Positions 35,409 through 47,750 of a stretch of 64,000 nt of DNA are shown one piece after another. Source of the DNA: Anadara kagoshimensis (Eukaryota > Mollusca > Bivalvia > Arcoida > Arcidae). Under the pieces are notes generated by a model, which saw only the letters and a list, made by a program, of their open reading frames with translations, did not search any database and was not told where the DNA came from. Within the stretch, counting starts at the first letter, position 1. Each line of letters starts with the position of its first letter. The translations under genes were made by a program, and so were the position numbers. Location: the NCBI GenBank assembly GCA_021292105.1, contig CM037870.1:21173424-21237423 (forward strand), read 5' to 3'.

Positions 35409-38400
35409 GTAAATATAGATCTTATTTATATTATATATATATACACACCAATGACACAAATATACTGACTTCATAGCAATCATTCAAGTTTTAAGTTTGA
35501 TTTTTCAGAGCAATTGTCCCAGCAGTTTTAGCATTATTTCATTTTGTTTTTATCACAAGCCTTTCTTAAACATACGCTGTAAAGTTTCAAGTAAACATTA
35601 TATTAATATAAAAAAAATTATTTGACAAAAAGTATGCCCGAAAAATTGTCACAAGTATATATGATATTGTGACTGAATATTGGCTAAGCAAAATTTTGTC
35701 ATGGCAGACAGTGAGTGATTATAGTGACATAATGGAGGTCTAACAGCCATTGGATGTAACATACAGTTGTCATGTCAATGGTTTCTAATATGAAAGCTGA
35801 TTTTAGTGAATAATTGAAGCTGATTATTTTTGATTTATGGACAATTCTATGATGATATTTAGACCTGAACTCCAGTGCTAAAGGGAATTAAATACAGGAA
35901 CACCAATTTGCCTTATGTATCCCATAGAACAATTTTTTCTTTGTTGTGTGTGGCTATGGAAACACTTTGGAAGCATATTAGTCCCAGATGATAAAGATGC
36001 ATAAGATTTCTGTGTAGAAATTTGCTGAATGATGACTAAATAATTTGTAAGAATTAAGTCCACAGGGTTTTCCTTGTCATCTCGCTGATCTCTGATATCG
36101 GGCTCCTTCCCATATTAACAAAAAAATTCACAGCCTAGATCGGCTTTTAGCAATATTTTTCTGACTGAAAAGGGAAATTCTTACTCCTGATGAAATTTCT
36201 AAATTAAATTTTATACTTGAACAAAATCTATTTCCTTTTCATTTAGTTTGTAATGTTAACACACCATCTTCATTTTAATTCTGTCGGACATAATCCGTTA
36301 TTTCATTTCGCTAATTTTCCCGGCAGTTGATTATCAAGTCTTTTTGTGTGTGTGTAATTCTTTTTTCCTTCTGGAAATTTACACTCCACCGGTAAATTGG
36401 TTAAGATGTTTCAACAAGTTGATTTTTTTCTGAATTTAGACGTATTATTCACTCATTGTAAACATCAATTTCCCGTGAAGTAAAAAAGAACAGAAGATCT
36501 CGTTAGATTTTTAATTTTCCGTTTTTTGTTTTTGAAATTTCAAGTACCGTATTCAGTTAAGGACAAGGACCCTGATCTATGTTTGGTTAAGGGGTTGTTG
36601 TACATAAAATTTGACAAAAATAATTCAAAGAGAAGGCGCCATATTGACATTGTAAAAGGCACTAGGCGGTTCCACGGACAACATTATACATTAGAGGATA
36701 TTTTCACAATGAGGTCCTAACAAGATAATGGATACTTTTAATAATAAACCTTTTCTTCTGGAGTTCAGTCAACTGGTTAAAATTGTAATACCTAACAATT
36801 TTACAGAGTATATTTTACTTGTCAAAGGTGAAAACTGATAGAAAAAAAACCAACCTATTTTGGTATTATTGATTATTTTAATAAAATAAGGATATCTTCT
36901 GATCATTTAGTAAAACCATGGGCAGAGAAAAATAAATTAAATCCAACCCTTATAAACCTCAAATACTGTACTGAAAGTGCTTTTAACAGGTGAATTCCTA
37001 TTTTTTGTATGGAAACAGCTTAATAGGTGATTTGTTTAATATGTTTGACCTTCCATTTAAATTGAGAATTAGTGAAAAATATTGAACTATTCAATAAATT
37101 TTGACAAATTTGTAGAGGCCTTGTAATGTTCCTTTGTTCAGTATGAAAGAGCGGGCTGGTAAACTATTTTCACACTCTACTGGTAGTCCAGTGCAATAAA
37201 ATTAAATTATTGTTAGATACTAAAAAAACTCTTTTTATATCAGCAAATCATTTTAACAACATTATAATACAGGAAATAGTTATAATTTATTCAGGTTAAA
37301 AAATAATAAATCTGCTCTCTTCTCACAGTTGTGTTTCTTTTTCTCAGCTCTTCCAGAAAATTTGAATATCGAAGGCATGTCCTGTAAATGGCAGCTTGGC
37401 TCCATTTGAAGAAGATTGGGAATTAAAAAGTGATACATTCTACAATGTGCCATTAGGTGTTAGATAAACACAATGCATTTTAAACATGTTAAAGTCTGGA
37501 TTTCAATGAATAACTTGCACACATCTAACTCTCATTAAGATCCCTGTCAGTTAAGGTGTATTGAAGCATACATTTGCCAGTGGCATGACATTTTTGTGTC
37601 TCTTTCTCTCAGCTTTGCTCTAATTTCTCCCCAGTTTCCTTGATGCATTACAACAAGGTGTTACATTCATTACCTGGCTTATAGATTTATGGTTACCCTC
37701 CAACTTCCCTGCCACACAGATGGTGGTGGATAAAGGGAAAGAAATAATTACAAAAAATAAACAAAGAATAATAGTAACCTCAAATTTTATAACCATTGTT
37801 CAGTCCAATTTTGGCTTTATAATAGGATTTTGCACTGAATTTAATAAGGCTTAGAAAGAAAAACAAAGAATAAATGGATTTGGGGACGTTGAAATACAGG
37901 GATGGGGGTAGTGTGGCAAAAGTTATCGCAGAATGGGCATTAAAATAAGGTTTAAAGGTAATAATGATTTTTTTTTTTCAAAAACGTTTTAGATAATATT
38001 TGGTTTCAAATTTGTAACTCCCTCCTTATGTGTGGCACACTAAAAAAAATAATTCTGAAAAATGAAATCCTGAGATCTTGAGCCACTTGGTAACATTTCA
38101 ACATGTAAGAAGTAGTTTCATGTAGTTATGGACCTTTGTTTAATACTCGTAAAATTGATATTTGTAACCTCAAGTACCTAAATTTATATCTTCATATTCT
38201 AAGACTGTTGTTGTTTAATAAAACTACGTCCATATTTGAAATTATTGTCAAATGTCTTCATTTATTAATCTAGCTAGCACAGCGTACATTTCTGTACAAG
38301 TGTTAAAATCTCACTTAATCTTAAATTCTTGACTTTAAATGTGTAATATATTATTTGTTTTTATGTGAAATATTTTAAACAAGACATTTTGCTTGGTTCA

Positions 38401-38670
38401 AATGGATCTTGAACTATGTTCAGTTTTAAGGCGACTTTGGATGATTTTTTCATCATACCGCTGATTAAAATGTATGTCTTTAAATGAAGATTTATATCTG
38501 GGTTTCAAAAAGCCGACTGTCTGCCATTTTGACAGGGAACATTTTAAAAAAGATACAGAAGGTTTTTGTTAAATTTTCTGTTTATTCTGAGAATTGCCTA
38601 AATGTTTAATATAAATTTCATTATATCCTAGTATATAGCAGTCTGTTTCTCTTCTATCCTTACTATCTAA
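35409..38670. other. First part of intron 2 without recognised features
   Basis: AT-rich. The 64-codon frame at 36526-36720 is basic and hydrophilic near its end (KRRRHIDIVKGTRRFHGQ) but matches no family I know and has no flanking splice logic, so it is not called. Confidence 0.5.
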
Positions 38671-38894
38671 GGGCCTTGATGACTGACTGGTCTGAAACAC
38701 ACACTTACAGGAACTGATTGCCTTTAACTACCTAGGTTAAAATCCCACTCTGGAAGATCCTAATGTGAAAAGTTTGTCAGTTCATATCTGAAAGTTGGGT
38801 GTATTCTCTTGGTACTCAAGTTTTCCCCATTATCCCAGAACTGAGCACCACAATATGAGTAACAAAATCTTGATTTGAGCATAAAAGAATACAA
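38671..38894 (+). mobile_element. tRNA-derived SINE, interrupted by a MITE in its tail
   Basis: The head GGGCCTTGATGACTGACTGG with TCTGAAACACACACTTACAGG is followed by a box B-like region ACCTAGGTTAAAATCCCACT, the body GAAAAGTTTGTCAG, and the end CTCAAGTTTTCCCC through ATATGAGTAACAAAATCTTG. The order matches the copy at 44357. The tail is broken at 38895, where the MITE 38897-39125 begins. TTTCATTCTTACTACC at 39128 looks like the rest of the tail. Confidence 0.7.
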
Positions 38895-38896
38895 TA

Positions 38897-39125
38897 CTGT
38901 AGATCACTTTTATTTCGCGAGAAATTTATTTTCGCGTAAATTCGCGACTTATCCCAGTCGCGAATTTAAATATAACGCGAATATTTCCAGCAAACAGATA
39001 TTTCTATGTTGACATACATATGTTGTATTCAATAATATTCCAAACGCGAATTCAAATGTTCGCGAATAAGGCCAAGATGGTCTTGACGCGAAATTTTCTA
39101 CTCGCGAAAAATAAGTGATCTACAG
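38897..39125. mobile_element. CGCGAA-rich MITE with CTGTAGATCACTT ends
   Basis: A 229-bp element flanked by TA (38895-38896 and 39126-39127). The left end is CTGTAGATCACTTTTATTTC and the right end, inverted, is CTGTAGATCACTTATTTTTC, followed by GCGAG on both sides, so the inverted repeat is over 25 bp with few mismatches. The inside has repeated TTCGCG and CGCGAA in both orientations and an unusually high CpG content for this genome. It has no coding frame. The TA target fits a Tc1/mariner-type origin. Confidence 0.9.
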
Positions 39126-40329
39126 TATTTCATTCTTACTACCAGTTAGGCATGTTTTGAACATTTAAAAGGCTATGTCTTTCATTATTTTATTAAATCA
39201 ATAAGAATATCAATAAATTAACAAATAAATAATATAAAAAAGTAAAGAAATGAAAACTAATGTAGTTAAACATGAATTATTATCCCGCCAGCTTTATTTG
39301 GATTTGGAAAGAGTGGGATACAGATTACACAGTACTTTTGATGTGTGAAATTATTTTCATTTCACGGTTTTCTGGGATTTATTTAAAAGCCAACCCATTG
39401 TTTGGAAATCATTTCCAGATGAAAAAAATCAATGTCGGATGCAGACATAATGAAGGTTTTTTGTTTTTAGTACAAACATTCGTTAACAATCTAATCTGGA
39501 TCTCCTAAAGGCTTGAGAAAACAAAACTTATTGTGTGTGCACAGTCTGATTCTCAAATTAATGTGACAGATTTGAAAATGTTGACACAATGTTATTGACA
39601 GGGCCGGAAAAAAATGTTGACTTTTGTTACCTTCGTGATCAATTATTTGCCATTTATGCAAATTAGAAATTGGATATAGTTGCAGACTTGATAGAAAAAA
39701 ATAACAAAATCCCATTCATCGCGGTCATATAACAAAAGATTGAAAGCTTGAACTCTTTTTGTATTAAAAATCTGTGCTCACTTAATCGAGAAATGTTAAA
39801 ACCGATATTAAAATCAAAATTCTTTGGTGTTTTGTGATGCATATACATTGACCATGCTGTATATCTTTATTAAGAGAAATTTATCGTTAAGGGTGGTAGG
39901 TTTTTTCAGTGTGTTGGTTATAATCCTGGAGATAATAATATTTCAAGGTGTACAGGTGATATAAATAATATTTTGATAGATATTCTTTTTTTTTCACCTG
40001 AGAACTTGAGGCTAGGCGTGGAAGACATTTTCTGCTGGTTGTCGGTGTTGTAGTAGATCTTGATGATTTAGATATTATTGGGTCATGTTTAGGTGCTTTA
40101 AGTGGGGGAATGTGTTTTTGAGGATTGTTTGTAGTAGGTCAGAGTGCATTTCATGTCCCTGTATAAGTCTGTCACAGATCATACTCAAGACTGGCTGTTT
40201 GTTTACTCGAGACTTACCCGTTTTAAAAAAGAAGATTTAAAAATCTCTAATAGTATTTACTTTTTATCTTGAATACTGAAAGAGTTTAAACACTGACAGC
40301 CATTATATTATTTAGTGCAATTTGAGAAC

Positions 40330-40331
<2 letters not shown>

Positions 40332-40382
<51 letters not shown>
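40332..40382. repeat. (CT)n microsatellite in intron 2
   Basis: About 25 perfect units. Confidence 0.96.
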
Positions 40383-40386
<4 letters not shown>

Positions 40387-40767
40387 TGAGGCTATGTATT
40401 TTGTTGAAAATTAATCTCTCAGTTGAGGAAATTTTAAGAGTATATTGTTAAATATTCTGCCAAGGAAATGATATATATAATTTCATAAACTGAGGTATTA
40501 AGATTACATATTGCCCAATTTTCTGGCAAGGTTACCAATATAAGAAAATCAAAGCAACTTTAACAACGTGTTCCCCTTAGATTTCTCCAACATCAGTAGT
40601 ATGTGAACAGGGTAATTACAGGGCTTTGACATACTACACATCTATGTATATATATAAGTATCATAAAATGTGTGAATTATGGGAATAACTGTTGATGTTG
40701 ACCTTATATATATATATTATTATACATGTATGTAATATCAAGGGTCATATCAGGTGTTTGTAGTACT

Positions 40768-40843
40768 GTTATGATACAGGAGGCACCATCAGTGCTTATA
40801 TGGGTTTTGGTTATGATACAGGGGGCGCCATCAGTGGGTTTTG
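40768..40843. repeat. Two-copy local duplication
   Basis: GTTATGATACAGGAGGCACC and ATCAGTG are repeated as GTTATGATACAGGGGGCGCC and ATCAGTG. Both are followed by GGGTTTTGG, with extra bases in the first copy. Confidence 0.75.
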
Positions 40844-42466
40844 GTTTTATATTTTTAAATAATTAGTAAGAACTTTTCGAACATGATAAATCTTTTTCCA
40901 CTGTCATCCCAACAAAGGACTTCAATCAATATGATAAAACCAAGATTGAACAAAACCAATATAGCTAATTTAGCTAGGTTTTCATTCCTGGTAGCCAAAA
41001 TCACAACCCGCTACTGATTTCTGCGGAATTCTTTTAGAAAGTATTTATTTTAACAAATTTGTGTAAAATACTTTAAAAAGGGACTATATTTTCACAAATT
41101 TCAGAAATCTGGTAACTAGTAATTTTTGAAATCGTGGAAACCTAGATTTACTAACTATGTGCTACTAGTTATCTCCCTTAGTAAATTTCCATGTTTTCAC
41201 TTGGGATGTCACCCTCTAGCTTCTTTACATACTTGTGTTGGGTGTCCCATAGATGAAACAAAGATGACCTGTGTACAACCTCAGGATTATATAGACTTTA
41301 TTTACATTAATTTCCCTAGAATTTTTTTGGTCAGTTTTATTTTACTTTATACACAAAACTATACCATAAAACTGTCAGTATATTCATAGAGCTTTGTCAT
41401 TATATTAATTTTGCCTGCCTCAAGTTTCACCTTAATTTATTTATAAAATCAACAGTTTATCCATCTATATTACTTATTCTTCAGGATTTATCTCTGAAAT
41501 AAAATGTAGTTGGAATGAATTCAAGGTGAAAGTTCAGTTACATGTTAGAATTGATTCACCCAGGTACATGTATACATGTGATAAACTGGTAGTTATTTAG
41601 TGAAAATTAAATAGGGACAGTAATTATTACTGGACTATTTTGATGATGTAACTTGATATATATTAAATTGGATTCAAATTATTCTTTCAAACATGATTGG
41701 TAGAAATTAAAACAAGAGGGAGGGGGGAGAAAGAGTTATGTATATGGATTTCATTTTCTTTTAATTAAGAAAGACTATAAGTCTGTATTTCTTATTTTCA
41801 AATGGAGAGGAGAGAGAGAGAGTCTTAAAACTTCTCTAAAAAGACATTTAAGATCGAATTTAAGCTCTGTCAGTTGAGAGATCATTCACACATACCACTG
41901 ATGTTGCAATATGGACTGTGATATTTTGATATAGTAAAACCATCCTCCTCACCAGGAGTTGTTGATTTATAAAGTTAATTTGTTATTTCTCTGGTTAATT
42001 AAAACACTTCCTTAATCTTTCATGTGGTCAGCTGTCCAGTTTTAACCCTAAAACCATTCTCAGATAAATCTATCAACAACTCTCCACAGCTTGTAGTGTT
42101 GCTATCTTTATTGGATTGTACATGTGGTCAAGCAGGAAATTGAAACTTTAAAAAAATATGTATCCTAGTTTATTTTCTACTGGCAGTGGATCAGCTTGTT
42201 GCATGAAATACAAAAATGTTATTGTCATATACCGTGCATCTGTGGTATCACTTGTGGCATTTGCCGCCATTTCGTTTGGGTGGTCATTGTATTTACAGGG
42301 TTTGCTGTATTTTAATACATGCACAAGGAACTTTAGTTGTACAGTCTTCATAACCGATACACTTGTGTAGAACTACACTTGTGGGGGAAATATCTTTCAA
42401 TTTTTCTGTATGTCTGTTTATCTGCCTGTCTGCTTGGCCTTCTGCAGATTTATCGTTATGACCACA

Positions 42467-42479
42467 CCCCCCCCCCCCC
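42467..42479. repeat. C homopolymer of 13
   Basis: ACCACA is followed by 13 C. The length is likely to be unreliable. Confidence 0.9.
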
Positions 42480-43379
42480 TTGCACCATTATGATATAAGA
42501 AGTTATTAATATACATGTATAAATGTCTGGTATTTATATTAACTTATTGTGGCTCACTTATCTGCATCGTTAAGATTTCTGTAAAAATATTATGAAGAAG
42601 AAAGACATAGTAGCACACACTTATGTAATAATGATGAGAAGGGATTTTTTATACAGCTTAGAAGATGTAACACTGGTATTACTAATTTAGTGAATGACAG
42701 GACGGAAAGGGAAAAAACACAATGATGAATTAGCTCTGTAAATGTGTTATATAGATCTCGGCTTGTTTGTTACCGGGAGGGATTATATAGTGAAACGTGA
42801 CAAACCCATCTATTTTCTGGATGTTGTTTAAGTTCCTATCTGCCTTTTAGCCTTTATTACAACCACAGTATTAAAATATCATTATTCCATTATTACAACA
42901 GAGCTTATTAGATTAAGCCAAATTGCAGTTTGATATGACCTTTCTAGATTTATTTGGTAAAATTTTAGAGCTTTAATTAAAAGTTTGTATTTGATGTCAA
43001 CATTTGAAATGTTTAAATTTTATGACATTTGCTCAGAATTGGAGAAATATTATCATTTCAAATCAAATTATGTTAAGTAAGCTTCACTAACCTTTGTTTG
43101 TAAAGGAGATACTTGAATAAACTCTGTCAGTGAAAAATGAAGACAGGGGAATATGTCAAAATAAATAAAAATTATAAAGCAGTCAGATATAAATAGTCTC
43201 CATGACAACTACACATATTTTTGTTCTTTCATTGAAACATATTTACAAGCAAACTTATCATTTTCAAAAATAGGCTCTTGCATTTCGATACTGCTCACTG
43301 CTAGTACAGTATAGAAGTTGGATCAGTGGTACTTTACACAAGGGGAAATAATGCCCATTCAATATATTTTTTGACATAT

Positions 43380-43560
43380 TGTGGTAATCAGTTAATGGTG
43401 GAGGAAACTGGAGTATGTAAAGAAAATCATTGAACTCTGGCAAGCGAACTGATATATTTACTAGATCACACAAGTAAATGTCTAGTTGGGATTCAAACCT
43501 AGGTAGCGACAGACACTGCACTCTGTAAGCACATGTTTTAGATGCACTCCCTGGTATAGA
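43380..43560 (-). mobile_element. tRNA-derived SINE, inverted
   Basis: Read on the minus strand, it has a head with ACCAGGGAGTGCATCTAAAA, a clear box B-like TAGGTTTGAATCCCAACTAG and a 3' part CTCCAGTTTCCTCCACCATT. The usual ATATAAGTGAA tail is missing or lost. An 85-codon minus-strand frame that passes through it is derived from the repeat. Confidence 0.7.
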
Positions 43561-44356
43561 AGAGCTGAGTTCATTGATTTAGAAATATTTTTTTTCTACC
43601 ATATTGATTGATCATAGTTTAATCAGCATTGTTATATTCGGTACCTGAAAAATGTGTAACAAAATGCTTGGTCCCCAGGCAATATGAAACATAATTTCAC
43701 GGTATTTGCAACTTCATACAAATTACTTCAAACAAATCAGCTAATGCAGGGTTTATATGTGTTGGGAACATAGAAGCAGCTCAAATTTTACGGCACCCAT
43801 GGCATTTTGTTGTAATATTAATAATTTCCTCCCATCTCCCGATTGTGTGATCATATATTGAGCACTTTATCAAAATGCTTTTTTGAACCAATAAAAGTAT
43901 AGTGAAAAGCTATAAAACTTGGCTAGTTTTGTATATTATACTAAAACCTGATATCATGTTATACTGCAGAATTTTCACTCTTCATCTGTTACATCATAAA
44001 ATACTTGAGGAATTTTTTAAACCCTGGAGCCATGTTTCAGATTGTTATGTCATATTGAGCTTTTTTTTCGCTGGTTTTCAATTTTGAATTATAAATTAAT
44101 TTGGTTTGGCAGCAAATCTTGTAGGTGATCAATACCCCATAAAGTTTGTGCAGAGTGATATGGAAAAGTTTATGTCGCAGATTCCTGGAAAAACATTGTG
44201 TCATAGAGTATGTTAAAAACTGAATTACATTTCCCGGTGTCTACAACAGCTAGGTAGGCCATGTGATCCTGTGCAATTCATTAAAGGTTTTCCGTAACTT
44301 CACAAACATCATGGGGTTTTGATGACATTGGACATTGGTGAACTCCATGTAAAATT

Positions 44357-44594
44357 GGGGGCTTCAGTAGCCAAGTGATCTAAAGCAGGTACCTATAGAT
44401 AACAGTGCCTCTTACTACCTAGGTTTGAATCTCACTCTGGGCATATCCTAGTGTAAAAAAGCTCGTCAGATTCCTTGCCAAAAGTGGGTGGTTTACTCTG
44501 GCCACTCCATTTTCCTCCACCATCACTGAATTACCTACTTTAGTATAATTGAAAGAATCTAGACTGTGATCTTATTACTCCACTCCACTCCATT
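44357..44594 (+). mobile_element. tRNA-derived SINE, best-preserved copy
   Basis: Box A region GGGGGCTTCAGTAGCCAAGT with GATCTAAAGC, box B region CCTAGGTTTGAATCTCACTC, body CCTAGTGTAAAAAAGCTCGT, then CTCCATTTTCCTCCACCATC, and the tail GTATAATTGAAAGAATCTAG ending in CTTATTACTCCACTCC. Length is about 238 bp. The internal RNA polymerase III promoter layout is intact in outline, although the sequence has aged. Confidence 0.8.
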
Positions 44595-45115
44595 GTGAGA
44601 TTTTTAAGGAACTGATATACGTTTGAGGAGTCCATTTATATTGTAATATAAATCCACATGGTATTAATCCATGCATCATTACCACAAAAACTTTTTTTAT
44701 TTAAGAAGCTAGATTTAATTAGCTGATAGATATGAGAAATGTTGAAATAGAATATAAGATATTGTAATGATTTGATGATTTCTATAGGAAATTGAAATAT
44801 CAACCAGATGCCTGATAAAGGCAATTTAATGATGGGGAAAAGATTTTAAGGAATCATTAAAAAGCAGTTTTTATAGTAAATGTTAATAATACCATCCTTT
44901 TTTTAAATAAAGAATGTTGGCATTATGTCAGTTTTTTCAAAAAAATCTTTTTTTACCATAATCTAAAACTGTTAATTATTTTCTCAGGTTTTTGTGTAAG
45001 CATAAAATATTGCTCATAATAAAACTGCAGGATTCCGATATATAGCCTGAAATGTGTAGTTGCCTGTGTGATAAACAATCTACATATTGGTACAAGATGC
45101 CAGGCAGTGAGTTTC

Positions 45116-45364
45116 TCATTTTGTCGTAAAATTTTGTCCTTGGCTCAGCATTTCAGTATTATACTGGTAACTGCTTGAACCCTTTCTGAAACCCCTAAGG
45201 ACTTTTTGATGCAAGACATCATCGTCTAAATTTGTCTTAGAATTCTGTCTTTGGCTTGATGCTTTAAAACTGCTTGAAGCCTTTTTGAAACTCTTATAGA
45301 CCTTTTGATGATGCAAGGTAGTGTCAGTGCTGGGGTTTGAGGACCTTTTGTATACAGTGTCCAA
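45116..45364 (-). other. Minus-strand 82-codon ORF with an internal repeat (unassigned)
   Basis: The frame encodes two related segments. The first reads LHHQKVYKSFKKASSSFK, then QRQNSKT. The second reads LHQKVLRGFRKGSSSYQ, then QGQNFTT. Shared positions are LH-QKV, F-K, SSS and Q-QN. The second segment has one residue fewer at the start and about five more in the middle, so the indels are multiples of three bases. The protein is basic, Ser/Lys-rich and without a signal or membrane segment. It lies in intron 2 on the opposite strand. I recognise no family. It may be a decayed exon from a repeat protein, or a DNA-level tandem duplication that happened to stay open. Confidence 0.3.
45140..45315. 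repeat. Two-copy degenerate tandem duplication
   Basis: The nucleotide basis of the repeat in the ORF above: AACTGCTTGAACCCTTTCTG and AAACTGCTTGAAGCCTTTTT head the shared segments, which continue through GGACTTTTTGATGCAAGAC or GACCTTTTGATGATGCAAGG. Confidence 0.7.
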
Positions 45365-45567
45365 AATTGATAAGGAAATAAGGTTGTGCCATTGTCAACT
45401 TTTGGGTAAATTTGATTTTAAAACAGCAGAAAATACTGATTAATTTAACAGCATCCTTTGAAACAGAAAACAGCTTATTCATAAAATTCCCCACACGTTA
45501 CAAGGATGTATATTTCACATGAGGATTGGGAGCTCAATATTATGATGAATTGTCTTTTGTGAGCTGA

Positions 45568-46014
45568 TTAATTTCCAGCGTTTTTGAAATAACTAAAATC
45601 CTGATGGATGATTCCCTGGAAAACAAATTGCCAATCAAACATTACATAATTAAATAATCCCACAGATATCACCACTTCAAAGACAAATCTGACAATTTTA
45701 ACACATGGATTCTTTCTTAGTTTTCCTGACAGATTTTTCAAGAAATAATTTTTTTTATGAACATGAATAATTAATTTCCATGATGTGATATCTTGAGAAT
45801 GTCTGTATGTCATAATGGTGTTCACATTTTTGAGAATTTTTTCCCCATGCGGTGGAAGAAGCAGAGAGTCATGCATTGTTTGTTGCTTGTAACTTGTGAT
45901 ATCATTACAAAAAACTCTGGAGGATTTGAGCAGCTGGTAGTGACAGGGATTAAAAAGTATCAAGATTAACTTATTCATAGATATGATACATGCATTACAG
46001 TATTGTGAAATCAT
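45568..46014 (-). other. Minus-strand 148-codon ORF (unassigned, possibly chance)
   Basis: This is the longest ATG frame I see in the window outside the Eph exons. It has no known motif, no convincing signal peptide and an irregular composition, with several Cys and His but no spacing that suggests a zinc-binding fold. At this base composition one such frame somewhere in 64 kb is not very improbable. It lies 204 bases upstream, in the minus-strand sense, of the repeat-bearing ORF at 45116-45364. Confidence 0.15.
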
Positions 46015-46071
46015 GACATTAATAGCTTTGTGGTAAATTTCAAAATTTGCACCATGAGTTCAGAACACCAA

Positions 46072-46240
46072 CCAGAGAGAGAGAGATAGAGAGAGAGGGG
46101 CTCTAATGTAAGTTTTCAGGCTTTATATGAACACAAGAGAAACATACAGCTCAAATGTGATCTTTTAGTCTTCTATAAGGAGAGAGAGAAAGAGAAAGCT
46201 CATTAATATGAGCTTTCAGGCCTCTATATAGAAGAAAGAG
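46072..46240. repeat. GA-rich blocks with repeated linker
   Basis: Three AGAGAGAGA blocks (46073-46099, 46178-46198 and 46232-46246) are separated by related linkers: CTCTAATGTAAGTTTTCAGG-CTTTATAT and CTCATTAATATGAGCTTTCA-GGCCTCTATAT. This is a degenerate tandem repeat, roughly 105 bp then 55 bp, rather than a simple microsatellite. Confidence 0.65.
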
Positions 46241-47623
46241 AGAGTAAACATGTCATTTCATATTTCCATAAAAATGACTTTGGTGACATCTTTTCTAGAC
46301 CACCTGTTTTCTTCTCCTTATAATTTTCTACTTCAAAGATATTTTGGTGTGAAAACACACATCTGTCATACATCTATAAATTATGTGATAATGTATCAGG
46401 TTTTTTCTGACCAGTCCATTTTAAATTTTATTTACACTTTGGTATAGAAAAGCTTTATATGTGGCCTGTCAATATTGGTGATATAATGGCTAGTGGTCAA
46501 ATATTTGACCAGTAAGAAATGCCTGCTTATTAGCAAGGTAGCTGTTTTCACCTGATCAAATTCTGGAATTTGATATATTATCTAAAATTGAGATAAAATG
46601 AGGGTAAATATTTTATCAAATATTTATCTGGTAAACTAGTATTTAAATAAATGGAAAATGAATAAATAAATCTTGTCTAAATTGACAATCATTTTATTTT
46701 AAAAATTAATGTATCCACTTTCTCTCTCCAACTTTCTTGGTCAAACCACAATATACAAATTTATTAAAATTAAATGATAAAATTAAATTGAAGATTTTAA
46801 TATTTAAAATTAAATGGAGAACTATTGTATTCATTCAGGCTCTTGACAACAATGATCGAAAGAAAAACTGTATTCATCCTTCATAGAACATGTTTGATTA
46901 TTTATTATTTATCCTCTCTCATTCATTCCTATTTTTCTTACAGATATGACTTTCCATGAAAAATTTGGAGTCCAATTGTCTACCTTAAATTAGTGAATTT
47001 TAGTACAATTCTATAAATTTTGTGTTAGAGAGAATATTTTCACACTTGGTTTTTGGTCGTTTATATGAAATGAAGCATCCTGAGAGTCGTTATAATTCCA
47101 GGATTTTTTGAAAATTTAATGACTTTCATCAACAGTCAGCCGGTACACAGTTATAAAGTTATCATCACAGGTGCCTGCCTGAATTCTCTACAGATCAATA
47201 TCGGTCTGTGTGGTGGTAGTAGAATTAACTGATCATTTTGTAGTGTACGGATTGACATTAAAAACACCATAGCTAAATGTAACAGTGAGGTTACATTGAG
47301 CATTGTTAAAAAATATAAATAATATAAATGCTTTTGTTATACCATTTATATATATTTGTAGCTAATTGTTCTAAGAATTGGATTTCATTATGTTTTTTTT
47401 TTCCTCATTTATCATTTTCAGGCCTTTTGATTTAAAACAATGTAAGTACAGAAATAGTACTTGTTAAACACATCACAAATCAAATTTACTGAATATAAGA
47501 CAGAGGTCTATATTTACATGTACATATACCGGTATGTAGAATCCAGTAGAGAGAGAAATGGTGCTTATTCCAAGATATTTATTGTGAGAAAAATCATTCT
47601 AACAAAAGAGTGGGTTAGAGAAA

Positions 47624-47750
47624 ATAAGAGAGAGAGAGATATTTTGTAACCACAAGAGCGAGAGAATTTTTTTCAGAAAGCAAACCAGAAAAAATGTTTG
47701 AAACCAGAAATGTGTGTGAGAGAGAGAGGGGGGGGGGGGGGAGAAGGAGA
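47624..47750. repeat. GA-rich blocks and a G run
   Basis: AAGAGAGAGAGAGATA at about 47626 and GTGAGAGAGAGG followed by about 14 G near 47728-47741. Low complexity only. Confidence 0.8.

Larger units (their letters stand above)
39130..43379. other. Intron 2 stretch with few features
   Basis: Holds the (CT)n array at 40332-40382, a local duplication at 40768-40843 and a C run at 42467-42479. The frames (up to 87 codons) show no family motifs. Confidence 0.5.

Noticed and set aside
35235-35468. 77-codon ORF covering Eph exon 2
   Set aside because: Only 35326-35408 is coding; the ATG and first 30 codons are intron, and the last codons read past the GTAAAT donor.
36526-36720. 64-codon basic ORF
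   Set aside because: Lys/Arg-rich C-terminal half drew attention, but no family, splice sites or repeat structure support it.
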